Positions 51,401 to 61,662 of a stretch of 64,000 nt of DNA are shown here, piece after piece. Numbering within the stretch: the stretch's first letter is position 1; each line of letters opens with the position of its first letter. The notes beneath the pieces were generated by a model that was not told the origin of the DNA, made no database searches, and was given only the letters and a program-made list of their open reading frames with translations. A program made the position numbers and the translations under genes. Source of the stretch: Eukaryota sp. TZLM1-RC (lineage: Eukaryota > Metamonada: BaSk clade); contig JAUPSS010000002.1 in the NCBI GenBank assembly GCA_040285825.1, positions 868,001 through 932,000 on the forward strand. Direction: 5' to 3'.

Positions 51401-51748
51401 CATAGTTGTCTCTGTCAAAGTTACTCAGAGTGTAGGTCTAGGGTTAAAGTTAGGGTTAGATACCTTTCCAGTACCAGTTTGTCCATATGCAAGAATAGTA
51501 CCGTTATAACCCTCAAGTACATCATCAACTACAGGTTTAGCAACTTCTTCGTAAACATGCTGTTGAGTTGAATTATCGGAGAGAATGAGATCAAAGAGAA
51601 AAGACTTGGCTGACGAAGCTTGATAGGTAAGTTTGTTGACAGTTATAGAATTATCTTCGACAGAGAGAGCAAGACCATCATTAAGTTCTTGTGGTGTTGC
51701 AGGACGTGGTCTGATTGCAACCCTAACACGACCTTCCGTGCTATCCAT
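48435..51748 (-). CDS. Kinesin with N-terminal motor, two mini-introns
   Basis: Exons 51748-51464, 51437-51266 and 51235-48435 (minus strand) give 1085 residues. Motor: P-loop GQTGTGKT (89-96), 'YIQIYQEVISDLL', switch I NAQSSRSH (199-206), switch II DLAGSE (243-248), '[27 protein letters not shown]'-type helix and neck. The motor hydrolyses ATP to move along microtubules. An acidic patch (DVTDDVTDSSSDD) and a long coiled coil (about 290-440) follow, then a Ser/Asp-rich region and a predicted helical C-terminus without a recognised domain. Kinesin-1-like or ungrouped plant/protist kinesin (ARK) families are the nearest, but the tail does not decide. Both introns are inferred from motor conservation; the first lies between the P-loop Lys95 and Thr96. 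Confidence 0.92.
51236..51265 (-). other. Mini-intron 2 of kinesin, 30 nt, frame-neutral
   Basis: On the minus strand it starts GTTTGTTT and ends ACTCTAG. It is 30 nt long and free of stops, so the frame stays open either way. Retention would insert ten mainly hydrophobic residues (RLFIFLFLTL) between the DLL block and 'IAIREDP', where kinesins have a short loop. Splicing gives 'FPDQTHIAIREDP', which fits the family. Confidence 0.75.
51438..51463 (-). other. Mini-intron 1 of kinesin, 26 nt, telomere-like sequence
   Basis: On the minus strand it starts GTATCTAACCC and ends TAACCCTAG. Removal joins GQTGTGK to TYTLSN, restoring the P-loop. Most of the intron is made of CCCTAA-like steps. Confidence 0.92.
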
Positions 51749-52026
51749 TTCCTTTAAAAGAAGGAGGCAGTTGTTTATAGGTTGTTCAGAAGGTAATGTG
51801 AATTTCTATCAAAACAGACTTCTGTGGTTTGTGAATTTAGTGCATACTATCGTCCATTTCTGTGGTTTTCACTTGAAATGCATACTTTCATCAAGCATCA
51901 TTCAAACTTATTCCAAGAACTTTCATTCTTGGTGAGATCGTCCACAGACGTTCTAGAATCCTCGAATAATTGGCCACCAATCTCAGTGAGCCCATTTCTC
52001 CTCTAAAACAATACGTAGCTTTGAAG
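51749..52026. other. Kinesin upstream region and 3' flank of Fanzor copy 1
   Basis: Contains the presumed kinesin promoter. No motif is recognised. Bases 51990-52026 are the sequence just after the Fanzor stop and would be the place to look for a guide-RNA scaffold. Confidence 0.35.
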
Positions 52027-52918
52027 CTAGTTTCTTTGTGGTCTCTGGAACGCTTCTGGTCTTGTTCCATAGTAGTGCTCACTAACTGCAATTTCTAGCT
52101 GATTTAGTGATGCAGAAATGTCTCTAGACCATACTTGATTACATTCCGGACAACTGAAATAGGCGTTGTGAACTTTAACTTCACCGTCAACTTCTCTATA
52201 GATCTTTTGGTGTAGCATCTTGCAGCAGTTCACCTTTGCAGATGTCATATATTCATCTCCGATCTTCACATTAGCAAATGAACATTGTAACAACTTGAGA
52301 AACGCCTTATGTGGGTGTTTTCACTTTTTGTCGTGATGTACTACCACCTCCATTGCCAAACCACACCTTTACTTCTCGACCGTTTGCAAATTTTTTCACT
52401 TTGATGGTAATTGAGCTGAATCTTTTCTGTTTTCTTATAAAGAAGTCAAATGTGTTTTTCCTCAATGCTTTTCGAGCACTCAGATATAATTGCTGCTTTG
52501 GCAATGATCGTCTTACGTTATTACCTTCATAGTCCTTATAGTCACTGATAGTTGATATTTCAAGCAAATAATGGTTCAATTTCTGCACGTCGTAAACATC
52601 TATTGATGAGTGGGTCAGTGAAGCGGAGTGATTGATTTTTCTTTGCTTTGGTGTCAAGAAAATATTGGATACGGTCGGCCCTGCACGTGTTTCAATGCTG
52701 GAACCACATAGAATTGAGTGGTTGGGGTCGATGACCCAGAACACCATTTCCGTTTCATCATCAGGTGCCTGCCACTCAGTAGCTTTCGTTTTCTGGCGAG
52801 GTCTTGGCCGTTCAACCTTGGGTTGCAGAGAATTGGCTTGCGGTACATTGCATCGACTAGTTGTTGGACATACCTACTTGTGGGTAGGCCGCACGATTAC
52901 GACCTTTTCTTGACATGA
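52027..52918 (-). pseudogene. Fanzor (TnpB-like) pseudogene, copy 1, C-terminal half
   Basis: Minus-strand blocks in order: 'FWVIDPNHSILCGSSIETR' (RuvC-I, Asp present), 'RKNTFDFFIRKQKRFS', 'REVKVWFGNGGGSTSRQ', 'VKTPT' then a frameshift at about 52310, 'DEYMTSAKVNCCK', 'CPECNQVWSRDISASLNQ' (zinc ribbon and RuvC-III, Asp present) and stop at 52027. All candidate catalytic and zinc residues are retained, unlike copy 3. Another frame change lies near 52740. The N-terminal half is missing; sequence upstream of 52918 changes to a Tc1/mariner relic. It is about 80% alike in motif order to copy 2 by eye; no percentage was computed. Confidence 0.75.
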
Positions 52919-52959
52919 ACAAGACAGTAAACGGCCATGAAGTAGAGACCCTGATTTCG

Positions 52960-53245
52960 ATATCACAACTCATGCACAAACACATGCAACAGAAGATATT
53001 CAAGTACGAGCAATTTACACGCACTTATGACTGGAGAAAAGTCAAGCTGAAGTAGCTGAATTTTTCCTTGTTTCTCAGTCAACATTATCTAGATGGCTGG
53101 TAAAGGCTTTTACTCCAAAGCCTGAAACACAAACATCTCCTTCCCGATGTTTCACTGCTGAAGACATCTTAATCCTCACAGATCTTGTAAATGAACAGCC
53201 CTTACTACACTTGAAAGAAATTGCTGACAGTTCTGGCTTTTGACC
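52960..53245 (+). pseudogene. Tc1/mariner (IS630-type) transposase N-terminal HTH relic
   Basis: In two frames joined near 53035 the translation reads 'LHALMTGEK', then 'SQAEVAEFFLVSQSTLSRWL', 'TAEDILILTDLVNEQPLLH' and 'LKEIADSSGF', stop. The first is a typical 'SQxEVAxxxxVSxSTxSRWL' helix-turn-helix of Tc1/mariner/IS630 transposases, and the second is their second DNA-binding helix set. The catalytic domain is missing. It lies between two Fanzor pseudogenes and faces copy 2, as the relic at 3703-4008 faces the Fanzor-like remnant at 4015-5760. Confidence 0.55.
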
Positions 53246-53372
53246 AATTCATGCAATCTTGATAGACGTTATGCATACTTTAGATCCATCACTATATGAT
53301 ATCACGATCAAATGATAGTTAAAGCAGCAACATCACAATGCGCGTACAGGTACGCAATACATGGAAAAGCAC

Positions 53373-55270
53373 TTATCTATGTTGTCTTTGGAACGTCTCA
53401 GGTCTTTCACTGTAGTAGTGCTCACTTATGGCAATGTCCAGTTGGTTTCTGGAAGCTGAGATGTCTCTCGACCACAGTGTCTGACATTGAGGGCAAACAA
53501 ACTTATCAATGTTCACCCTCCCATCATCGTGATACACCTTTTGATTGAATACCTTACAGCAATTTGTTTTGGCAGATGTGTAGAATTCATCTCCATTAGG
53601 CTTCACATATGTAAAATGTTTCTAAATCTCCTTCAAAAAACGCTTCCTTGGGGTTTTCTCATCTTGTCTTGATGGCCCTTCACCTCCACTGCCAAACCAA
53701 ATTATGGTTTCTCTTCCATTAGTCATTAGTTTAATTTTTTCCATTAATCCCATTATTCTTTTTTGCCTTCTGATAAAAAAATCAAACTTGTTGCGGCGCA
53801 GGACTTGGAGATCTCCATTTATCAGCAGTTGGTCTAGTATAGTTCTCGGACGGAAGTCGGGATTGCTGATTTCTTCCTGTGTCGGTACCCACATCAAAGG
53901 CGTTGCTATTTCATACGAATATTCGCGGAAATTCTGTACGAAATAGCAATTTGGTGATGCATGGGTCATAAAAGGCGGCTGAATAATGTTTTTTGCCCTT
54001 GGATTTAAAACACAACCCGAAAGTTGATGGTTCACATTATTATCATCCATTCTTGATCCAATTAAATACCCACACAAATTTTTGGGGTTAGGATCAATTG
54101 CACAAAACGAATATTCAATTGGATCAACTGGCGGAGGCTCATAGGCGTCCTCAGTTCTTCGACGTTGCCTTGGCCGGACCTGTTGTTGAAGTCTAGAGTT
54201 TCGCATTCGACTCTTTGCAGGCATATTGTAATGTCCACTGGCTCTGGCGTCAAATTCTCTGGCTGAGCGGCAATGCTTGGTTCTCTTAGGAGCTGTGGAG
54301 AATGTTACCCTGAGAGATAATCCATTTGATGCAAGGATATACGTGGCAAAGTTTTTTTTGTTGAAGAGCTTGAATGAGTTTCTGAGTAGTTGTCGGTTTG
54401 GATTTAAACGCAAGAAGTGTTTGTCAACTTGTTGACTGAAAGAAATAATACCTGGTGAGTAGCTTGCGGATGGAGCGAGAGCGAGTCTCTTCATTGTTTC
54501 ACCCGCCATGTTTTCGAGGAAAAACATACGTGGGCCAGCGGAGAAGATAAAAGTCATCGATTCAACATTCAGTTGGGTGTCAACTTCTTCTAGGAGGGCT
54601 TGGAACCTATCAGGGTCACCTACTTGTTGGTTAAATAAAGCAGTTATGTGAGCATGATGTTGCTCATACCAACCAAGTAGCTGTTTTGAAACAGCGGAAT
54701 CTTTGAGAACAGCAGTAGCATACCCTTTGGAGCTGGACAGTCAAAGAAGACTGCAACTGTTTTGTAAAAGTTAAGCTTCCATAAAACTGGGCCATCTGTC
54801 ATTATTTAACAGAAGCTGTTCGCCATTTGGAGTGCGCGAAAGCTTCGGATTTCGGAATGGCACCAGTTGTCAGTCCTTTTGTCACAACCCAGAGAGGGGA
54901 AGAGCCACCTGGTTGGGTCAGAAGCAGAACAAAGAGCCTCGTAGACCTTCCGGTGGTTCTCAAAGGGTCGCTGGACTGGAGGACTGGCCATCACCACAAT
55001 GTCCTGGCATTGATACCAGAACTGTTGATGGTACAGCCAATGGGCCATGTTTGGATGCATCAATAAAAAATACTGAGCAAGACGACAGGCCACGACGCTG
55101 ACAGTTTGTATGTAACGAAACTGTCGCTCCGTTGCATTTCTTGCAGCACTGGCGAAGAATTTGGCAGCTCCTGTAGCAACGGTTGTCTTCCTTGTGGTAT
55201 TTTGGCGCTCGGGACGGTTAACCTCCCAGGGGAGTACACGTTCTCGACGTGGCAACTCTGGATTTGTCAT
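53373..55270 (-). pseudogene. Fanzor (TnpB-like) pseudogene, copy 2, nearly full length
   Basis: This is the longest Fanzor here. From the N-terminus (55270) several frames lead into 54557-53622: 'ILASNGLSLRVTF', a basic stretch ('RPRQRRRTEDAYEPPPVDP'), RuvC-I 'FCAIDPNPKNLCGYLIGSR', 'NKFDFFIRRQKR', 'RETIIWFGSGGEGPSRQ' and 'EKTPRKRFLKEI', stop at 53622. The same frame resumes with 'DEFYTSAKTNCCKVF', 'FVCPQCQTLWSRDISASRNQ' and ends at 53373. One stop and about two frame changes upstream of 54557 break it; catalytic Asp, Glu and Asp and all zinc cysteines are present. Fanzors are RNA-guided DNA endonucleases, and their guide RNA usually overlaps the 3' end of the gene, here 53250-53450. Confidence 0.75.
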
Positions 55271-55371
55271 TGGGGTGAATATGTCAGTCGAGAAAAGATC
55301 AGACAGTAAACAATAAAACTTGATTTATTCACAACTTCTTACATCTACAAAAATACAAAGCCTAGAAAATC

Positions 55372-55467
55372 AATAAACTAAATAAACTAGATGAACTTAA
55401 ACTAATGATGACGTAATACATTACGTTATTCTTGCCAAAACGGGAAGGTTGAGTTTAGCCTTAGCTA
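55372..55467 (-). repeat. LTR-like repeat (3' side of the minus-strand element)
   Basis: Matches 57021-57116 with about five differences; contains the shared palindromic core ACGTAATACATTACGT. Confidence 0.75.
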
Positions 55468-57020
55468 CACTGACCGTGGAGCTTGTCAGGCTTCTCGCAC
55501 AGAACAAAGACTTGGTCCTTAATTTGAGGAACATATTTCGGAGGAGTGGATAGTGGTCTCTTTTTGGTGGCAGATATTACAGAGGCCCACAAACGAGACA
55601 GACGATCGGTAACAGAAGCGGCATGGCGGAGATACACAGGGATGTCAGGTTCTTGAAGTATCGAGGATAACTTTTGTAAAACGGAATGGGGAAGCAAGGG
55701 GGGGGGTAGTTTCGGTACCAAACATCAATTGATACGGTAAATGATTGAGTGAAGGACGGTGATGTGAGTTTATCAGCATCTGGCAGATTGAGACGTAATG
55801 AGATCAATTGTCATTGTCGGAGAAGTCGAGCAGTAGTGTACGGAGGCCTTGGAGGAAGGTTTTGTGTTGGCGCGCTCTACGAGTCTGTTAGATTGATGGA
55901 AATGCGGGATGGACAGAGAGTGCTCCATGTTCAGGTAGAAACACAACAAAGAGAAGATGCGACTGGAGAATTCAGGACCATTATCCGAATGAATGGATTT
56001 GGGCGCGCCAAATACTGAGAATACGTGAGTGAGTATAGCGTCAACAATGGTCTGGCCCTTCTGGATGCGAGAGGGGACTAGTATGCTAAACTTAGTGAAG
56101 GCGTCTACAAAATGGACTATATATTTCTGTCCGGCAACGTCAAAAGGCAGAGGGCCAATACAATCGCAGTGTAGGTATCTGAAGAGGCGACTTGCGGAAC
56201 CAAGGGCACCGGTGGTGGAAATGGGCTGGTACGTGAACGCAATCATAAGAAAAAAATTGCAACACAAGGATCCAACGCAGCACTACTCGGTTGGTGTCAG
56301 GGCAGGAAAGCAGGTAAGACAGATTCTTATGGTCACAAAACAAGGTCAAGTGCTTAGTGAGTAAGAAGAAGGCGAGATTTGGTTGATTCAGAATCATTAC
56401 TATTGCAAATAGTTCTTTTTGGAGGGTTGACCAGTTGCACTGCGCTAGAGTAGAAGAAGATGGACATTGCTTTTCTTTTCGATAAGCGGGTCCAGGCGGC
56501 GAAGGATTTTATGTCTTCCAGATGATGCCAACGATGGTTCCAGTGGAGACAAGTATGTTTGCGTCACAGTCTGGGAGAGCAAGGGGGGAGGCTGTTTATC
56601 ACCATGTTCTTGATAATGTTAAAACAGGAGTGGACGCAGGATTTTTTCGTTTCAGTAGAAACAGGGGTGGATTCAGAGGGATCTTCGGGACTAGATTCGG
56701 ATTTTTTGGAGAGAGAAAGTTTAGACTTTAAGGCGGCGACTTCCTGGGTGAGAGCCTTGATAGCTTCTTAATCGGAATTAGAAAATGAGGACTTGGTCGC
56801 GTTTAAACAGGAGGGAGACTGAGAGTAAGTAGAGGACGCTAAAGGCCTTCCATAGACTGGGGGATGGCTTCTCGACCAGTGTGCTGCAGGTAGGGAGCGA
56901 CATGAGGGTACTTGGCGGCAGAAGTGGATTCTCTTGAGTCCACAGTAATTACTGATGGCTTCAGTAATTTCAGTAGTAAACTTAAATAACACAGACGTTT
57001 ATAGACAGCATTAAATAACC

Positions 57021-57116
57021 AATGAACTAAATGAACTAGATGAACTTAAACTAATGATGACGTAATACATTACGTCATTCTTCCCAGAACGGGAAGGTTG
57101 AGTTTAGCCTTAGCTA
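57021..57116 (-). repeat. LTR-like repeat (5' side of the minus-strand element)
   Basis: Partner of 55372-55467; contains the same palindrome ACGTAATACATTACGT and the outer end TAGCTAACA. Confidence 0.75.
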
Positions 57117-58015
57117 ACAATTGGACAATGTAAATAATTCAATTAGATGAAAACTATATTGATGATCTCAATAAACAATCAGACAAGCAATGAAATTGCA
57201 GGTATTGACCATACCGTACATGGTACAATACTAAACCCAGTGTTTGAAGTTCCCAACTCAGAGGCAAAAGTCTGCCAGACTGGTCAATCTAATGATGCTG
57301 TTATCTTAAGTGAAACAAACCAACCTTACAGAAATTGCAAAAAATTATATATTTTTGAAACAAGTAAAAGCCTTGTTATTTAAACATAACGACAAAAACT
57401 CCCAAAAAATCATTGAATAAAAACTGAAGAGAATTTTGTGAAAAAAACAAACGGGCAGTGGAAACTTTCAACATCAGAGAAGTTTAAACAAACAAAAACA
57501 GACTATCTTAACTCAATTGTCGTCAGGAACACCATCAGGGGTACTGAACTGAACAGATTTCTTCAAAAAGCTGGTATCAAAGTCTATTTAATATATGCTT
57601 GTCCTTAAACAATTATGAAGACAAAATTCAAACAAAATTGGACTGAAGAAATGTTGATATGAATCTAGTCTTAATCTTAATTATGAAAACAGTAAATCAG
57701 GCGATTAGGATGACAGCGGTGCTCTTAACATATACAGGACTACAAAATCCGAAATTTATAACAATTGTAGACCAACGGTTTGACTTATATCTGTGAATGT
57801 GATAAGGACAGTGGAAAGTATCAGTGTTATAGTTTATGAGAATGGATAGAATTATGCTCTTTTTGAGTTGAATGTCCAAGGACCCACATCTCCCAGCTCT
57901 TTTTTTCATTTTGTATTTATATTTTTTTGCTACCAAAATTGCTGTCAGATACACCAGTGCAGTTTCAGACAAGATCTATCCAACTTACCCGTACTTTTAG
58001 ATATCACCTTCCAGA
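57117..58015. other. Intergenic before tRNase Z; faint Fanzor-like relic
   Basis: Short frames only. Around 57520-57605 the plus strand reads 'RGTELNRFLQKAGIKVYLIY', which recalls the Fanzor block 'RGSGWIQFLKTNGFEVLMIN' at about 28380-28440, but nothing else nearby supports it. A 24-base GT...AG stretch ends one base before the tRNase Z ATG (57991-58014) and could be a 5'-UTR mini-intron. Confidence 0.3.
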
Positions 58016-60091
58016 ATGACCTCATATCTTCAAGTCATTGGCTCTGGGCGTCCAGATTCATCACCTTCTCTTCTATTATTTTTTCCCCACAGACGTTATG
58101 CTTTTAATGTCGGTGATGGGTTTCAGCGTTATTGCTCAGAACATAAGATCAGACTGTCCAAAGTGGATCACTTTTTGTTCACGTCTCTATCTTGTAAAAC
58201 TTTGGGAGGTTTATCTGGTTTACTTTTAACTATATCTGACATCGGTGTTCCATCTATTAATCTTCATGGTCCTCCTGGGCTTTCCTCCACTGTGTCTTCT
58301 CTCAAATCATTTATACACCGCCCTGACTTTATGATTAACACTTCAGAGTTTGATGTTGTGGATCCTTACCTTTCTTTCCAGGATGATACAATCACTCTTT
58401 ACCATGTACCTTGCTCCAAGAACTCTCTTCTGTTCATTCAAACTCCTGATGTTTATGGACAGTTTGATGTAGCAAAGGCTAAATCTTTAGGTGTACCTCC
58501 TGGGCCTTTATACTCGCAATTGAAGAAGGGTCAAGCTGTTACAGTTGGTGGTGTGGAAATTCTGCCTAGTGAGGTTGTGGGATCAACTGAGAGAGGGTCA
58601 AGGCTGGTAATTGTTGATTTTGATCATGCTGATGCGATAGTTTCCTTTCTCGCAAATTCTTTTATTTCTGACCATGTAGATGAGTTTGATGATGTTACTG
58701 TCGTTGTTCATTTAGTTTGTCGTTTTAAATGTCGTGATTTATTAAAGTCACCACATTATCAAAGATTTGTATGCCTCTTCCCGAATGCAACAAATATTTT
58801 GCTCTATAATTCATCAAGTTCTCCTTGTCCCTCCTCAAATGCTCTTCAGGGGTTCCTTTCTTGTCATTTTCCTGGCTATTTCCCCCAACTGAGTGATAGT
58901 TTTGCTTTGAATGCTGATTTTGTAGATCCTTTTATTAATGAATTAAGAGATTATTGGAAGGCTAAGGTTGAACCTGGTGTTGGTTTGCTTAAAATTCTGT
59001 TGAAACAATCAGAAAGAAAGACGAAAAATTGTAATATACTGCTTTCTTCGTTTGTCCCTTCAATAGTCTCCAAGATAAATAAGCTAGACCTAGACGAGTT
59101 TGATGCAATATCAACCACGGTTAAAGATCACATCGTGGTCAACAGAGGTCAATTGACCGGTCGTTCACTTTCTGGAGGCGTTTTGTTCCTTGGAACTGGG
59201 AGTGCTATTCCAAGTAAGTACCGTAATGTTTCTTCAACGTTTATTGGGTATGGTGATGATGTGAGGCGATTTATTGATGGTTCAGCATCAGATCTTTCTG
59301 ATTCCTTTCAATCAGTTTTGATTGATTGCGGAGAGGGTTCTTTTGGTCAATTGTATCGTTTATTTGGTCCAGACAAGATCCAGCGAATTCTTGCTTCCTT
59401 AAGTTTGGTTTACATCACCCACGACCATGCTGATCACAACCTCGGACTCTGGAGGCTGCTCTACGAAAGGAATGGGATAGTCACGGGAGGGGAGATTCAA
59501 TGTGCCCCATTATTGATAATTGCTCCTCGTGGTACAGTCAGCGTTCTCCAGGAGTTGGAAAAGATAGAGTGTTTGGGGAAAGGCGAGAATTATCTTGTTA
59601 TTCCACATTTTGAATTACAAGATCACAGGGGTTTATTAGAGTCCAGAAGATTCTCCTTGAAAATCTCACCAATGGATCACCACGGTAATGCCACTGCCGT
59701 AACTATTCAGTATTCTTTTTCCTCTGATGTTTCCTTTAAAATATCCCATTCAGGTGATGGTCGTCCTAATTCCAATTTCTCAGAAAATTTTGCCAAAAAA
59801 TCTGATATTTTTATTCACGAAGCAACGTTTGGTGATGATTTGATACAGGAAGCTGTTTCTAAAAAGCACTCGACTGTTTCTGAAGCTCTCAACATGGGAA
59901 TTCTGTCTCAGAGTAGTGTTATTTTGCTTTCACATTTTTCACAACGATATCCTCGACTTGTTTCCACTAAGAATTCAGTCAATTTCTTGCCAGTTATGGA
60001 TTATTTTTACCTTCCTTTTGATGATTTAAGTTTTGCTTCACTTTTATATTCATTTCTCGAACCAGTTTTGATTGCTTTGGAAGATGATTAG
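58016..60091 (+). CDS. ELAC2: Ribonuclease Z, long form (tRNase Z / ELAC2)
   Basis: A 691-residue intact frame. tRNase Z cuts the 3' trailer from precursor tRNAs in nucleus or mitochondria. The long form is a fused pair of metallo-beta-lactamase halves. The N-terminal half lacks the metal motif but keeps the family layout ('YLQVIGSGRPDSSPSLLLFF', 'KTLGGLSGLLLTISDIGVP', 'LHGPPGL'). The C-terminal half (from about 380) has 'LGTGSAIPSKYRNVSS', 'IDCGEGSFGQLYRLF', the metal-binding HDHADH (H469, H471, D473, H474), 'HSGDGRP' with the bridging Asp, 'HEATFGD' and a final 'LSHFSQRYP'. All key residues are present. ELAC2 in animals is somewhat longer, mainly because of a targeting peptide, which is not evident here. 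Confidence 0.95.
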   Translation: MTSYLQVIGSGRPDSSPSLLLFFPHRRYAFNVGDGFQRYCSEHKIRLSKVDHFLFTSLSCKTLGGLSGLLLTISDIGVPSINLHGPPGLSSTVSSLKSFIHRPDFMINTSEFDVVDPYLSFQDDTITLYHVPCSKNSLLFIQTPDVYGQFDVAKAKSLGVPPGPLYSQLKKGQAVTVGGVEILPSEVVGSTERGSRLVIVDFDHADAIVSFLANSFISDHVDEFDDVTVVVHLVCRFKCRDLLKSPHYQRFVCLFPNATNILLYNSSSSPCPSSNALQGFLSCHFPGYFPQLSDSFALNADFVDPFINELRDYWKAKVEPGVGLLKILLKQSERKTKNCNILLSSFVPSIVSKINKLDLDEFDAISTTVKDHIVVNRGQLTGRSLSGGVLFLGTGSAIPSKYRNVSSTFIGYGDDVRRFIDGSASDLSDSFQSVLIDCGEGSFGQLYRLFGPDKIQRILASLSLVYITHDHADHNLGLWRLLYERNGIVTGGEIQCAPLLIIAPRGTVSVLQELEKIECLGKGENYLVIPHFELQDHRGLLESRRFSLKISPMDHHGNATAVTIQYSFSSDVSFKISHSGDGRPNSNFSENFAKKSDIFIHEATFGDDLIQEAVSKKHSTVSEALNMGILSQSSVILLSHFSQRYPRLVSTKNSVNFLPVMDYFYLPFDDLSFASLLYSFLEPVLIALEDD

Positions 60092-60249
60092 TTGTCATTC
60101 TTTTTTGTTTATTCCTTGTGTCTCTATTTACCCTCTTGTGAGTTGTTCCTGTTGTATTTACTTATTCGGAACAAGATATTTACCTGAAATTCATTTGAGT
60201 CTGTACCACTTATTAGCTTAAAATATCAGAATAAACTCAAGCAAGAATT

Positions 60250-60457
60250 GTTTTTCGTTTTGCAAATTTATGTTTGATTTGAAGGAGAGTTCATCTGCAG
60301 TTTTGTTGAATCAAATTCCCCAGATTTATGGTTTATGTGTAAATGACGATCAATTGACAACTGCTATCAGAATGCGTTGCTATCTATAGCCTTGTAATAT
60401 GCCCAATGAGCTGCTATGCAAATGTGGAGGTGGCTTGACATTATCACATTTATTTAA
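60250..60457 (+). pseudogene. RLE family A relic, left part, split by a MULE
   Basis: Translations over several frames ('NQIPQIYGLCVNDDQLTTAI' followed by RMRCY, and a broken knuckle ending 'LTLSHLF') match 'SQIPNIYGLLLNDHQWTTAM' and 'VVTLSHILNC' of the family A copy at 2215-3605. It ends at the 9-base duplication TTTATTTAA and resumes at 61663. Confidence 0.6.
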
Positions 60458-61653
60458 GGGATAAATTCATTTTCCACATTTTTCTTCAAAATGGAGCAAA
60501 ATCCACACACTTCCATCAAAAGACTTCACAATCCACACAGAAACTCCAAAAACATCAATATCCACACAATGTTGTTTATTAGCTATTCTTTATCTTTGTT
60601 GGGACATCCTCTTGCGTTATGTCCTTCGACACCACACACTTTACATGTGTACTTGCGTCGTTGTTTGGGCGCTGGTTCAACTGCATCAGTAAACTTCTCG
60701 CTACGGCTGTTGGGTCCTCTTGGTTCATTACTTCTCCTCTTCCTAACGACTCCTGGTCTTCCTGCTCGCGGTGTAGGAATTGGAGGTTAAGTTAGTATAT
60801 CTGATTCGATCTTGTCTTCTAGCGTCTGCTTCACAACCGAATGAAGTTTTATGTTGTCCACTGAGAGTATTCTTCCACTGTAAGTTTTGAGAAATCTCTG
60901 TGTTGAATGAAGTTCAGAACACAATTCAACACCTCTACTTCCTTTTGCTGAAAGAAGTACGAGTAAATGCACACACGGAATCCCTTCTTTTTCCAAAGCT
61001 CCACATGAGCATTCGTTGGAATCCACATTGACAGTAAATACAGTGCCGTTCTCTCTCACTTCAAATTTAGCTTGGTCCAATTCCACAGCTTTTAAATCTC
61101 GAGATTGTAATAGTCTCTGTTTTCAGAATATCATTTGCTCTGCAGACAATAGTTGATGATAAGTTTCGTGCTTCTTTTCTTCTCGTAATAAACCATCTCG
61201 CCAACATTGACCTAATCGATTCAAACATATGTACAATTGGAAGCTGACGAGCTTCTGCAATGCACGCATTTACACATTCAACTATGTTGCTGGTAACATG
61301 ACCACATCTGTTCCCTGGAAACACCAAGATATTGAGTCTTAGCTATGATTTTGAACGGACATTCGGCAGTAGGACACCTCACCTCATACCGCGTTTTGTT
61401 ATTGTTGGGAGCAACTGTGAATTCCTTGTTGTATTGAAGTGCAAGTTGATGTAAGAAGGTCTGTAAGTCCAATCTCGACTCAAACGTCTTGTGTTCTGTT
61501 GCCACCAATGTTGCATCGTTCCTAAGACGTTTAAGATCAATGTTCATAGGAAATGTGGATTGTGTTGTGAATCTATGAAAGTGTGTGGATTTTGTTTTGC
61601 AAGTGTGGATTTTGTTTTATCTTTGAAAAACGTGTGGATTTTGGAGTTTTTCC
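60458..61653 (-). mobile_element. Mutator-like element (MULE), 1196 bp, internally deleted
   Basis: Bounded by perfect 9-base duplications TTTATTTAA (60449-60457 and 61654-61662), the usual size for MULEs. Ends are imperfect inverted repeats of about 33 bp with repeated CAAAATCCACAC motifs. The minus strand encodes MudR-type pieces: an N-terminal block (61547-61278: 'RYEVRCPTAECPFKIIAKTQ'), a transposase C-terminal block (61327-61067: 'CGHVTSNIVECVNACIAEAR'), a SWIM zinc finger (61086-60787: 'CSCGALEKEGIPCVH') and a CCHC knuckle near 60640 ('CKVCGVEGHNARGC'). The DDE catalytic core between N-terminus and SWIM is deleted, so it is non-autonomous. Confidence 0.88.
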
Positions 61654-61662
61654 TTTATTTAA

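Larger units (their letters stand above)
55372..57116 (-). mobile_element. Degraded Ty3/gypsy element with short LTR-like repeats
   Basis: Direct repeats of 96 bp at 55372-55467 and 57021-57116 (about five mismatches) bracket a minus-strand pol relic. RNase H ('LFCDHKNLSYLLSC') is at 56140-56397, the integrase core ('DCIGPLPFDVAGQKYIVHF', 'HSDNGPEFSSRIF', 'HFHQSNRLVERAN') at 55773-56267, and an integrase C-terminus at 55461-55721. The integrase zinc domain, RT, protease and most of gag are deleted. On the minus strand the LTR would start TGTTAGCTAAGG, similar to the start of the 28446 LTR (TGTTAGCCTTGG). Relative to that element it is older, with many frame breaks. Confidence 0.75.

Noticed and set aside
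57147-57605. Fifth Fanzor locus before tRNase Z
   Set aside because: Only one short block resembles the family; zinc ribbon and RuvC motifs are absent, so it is mentioned only within the intergenic entry.
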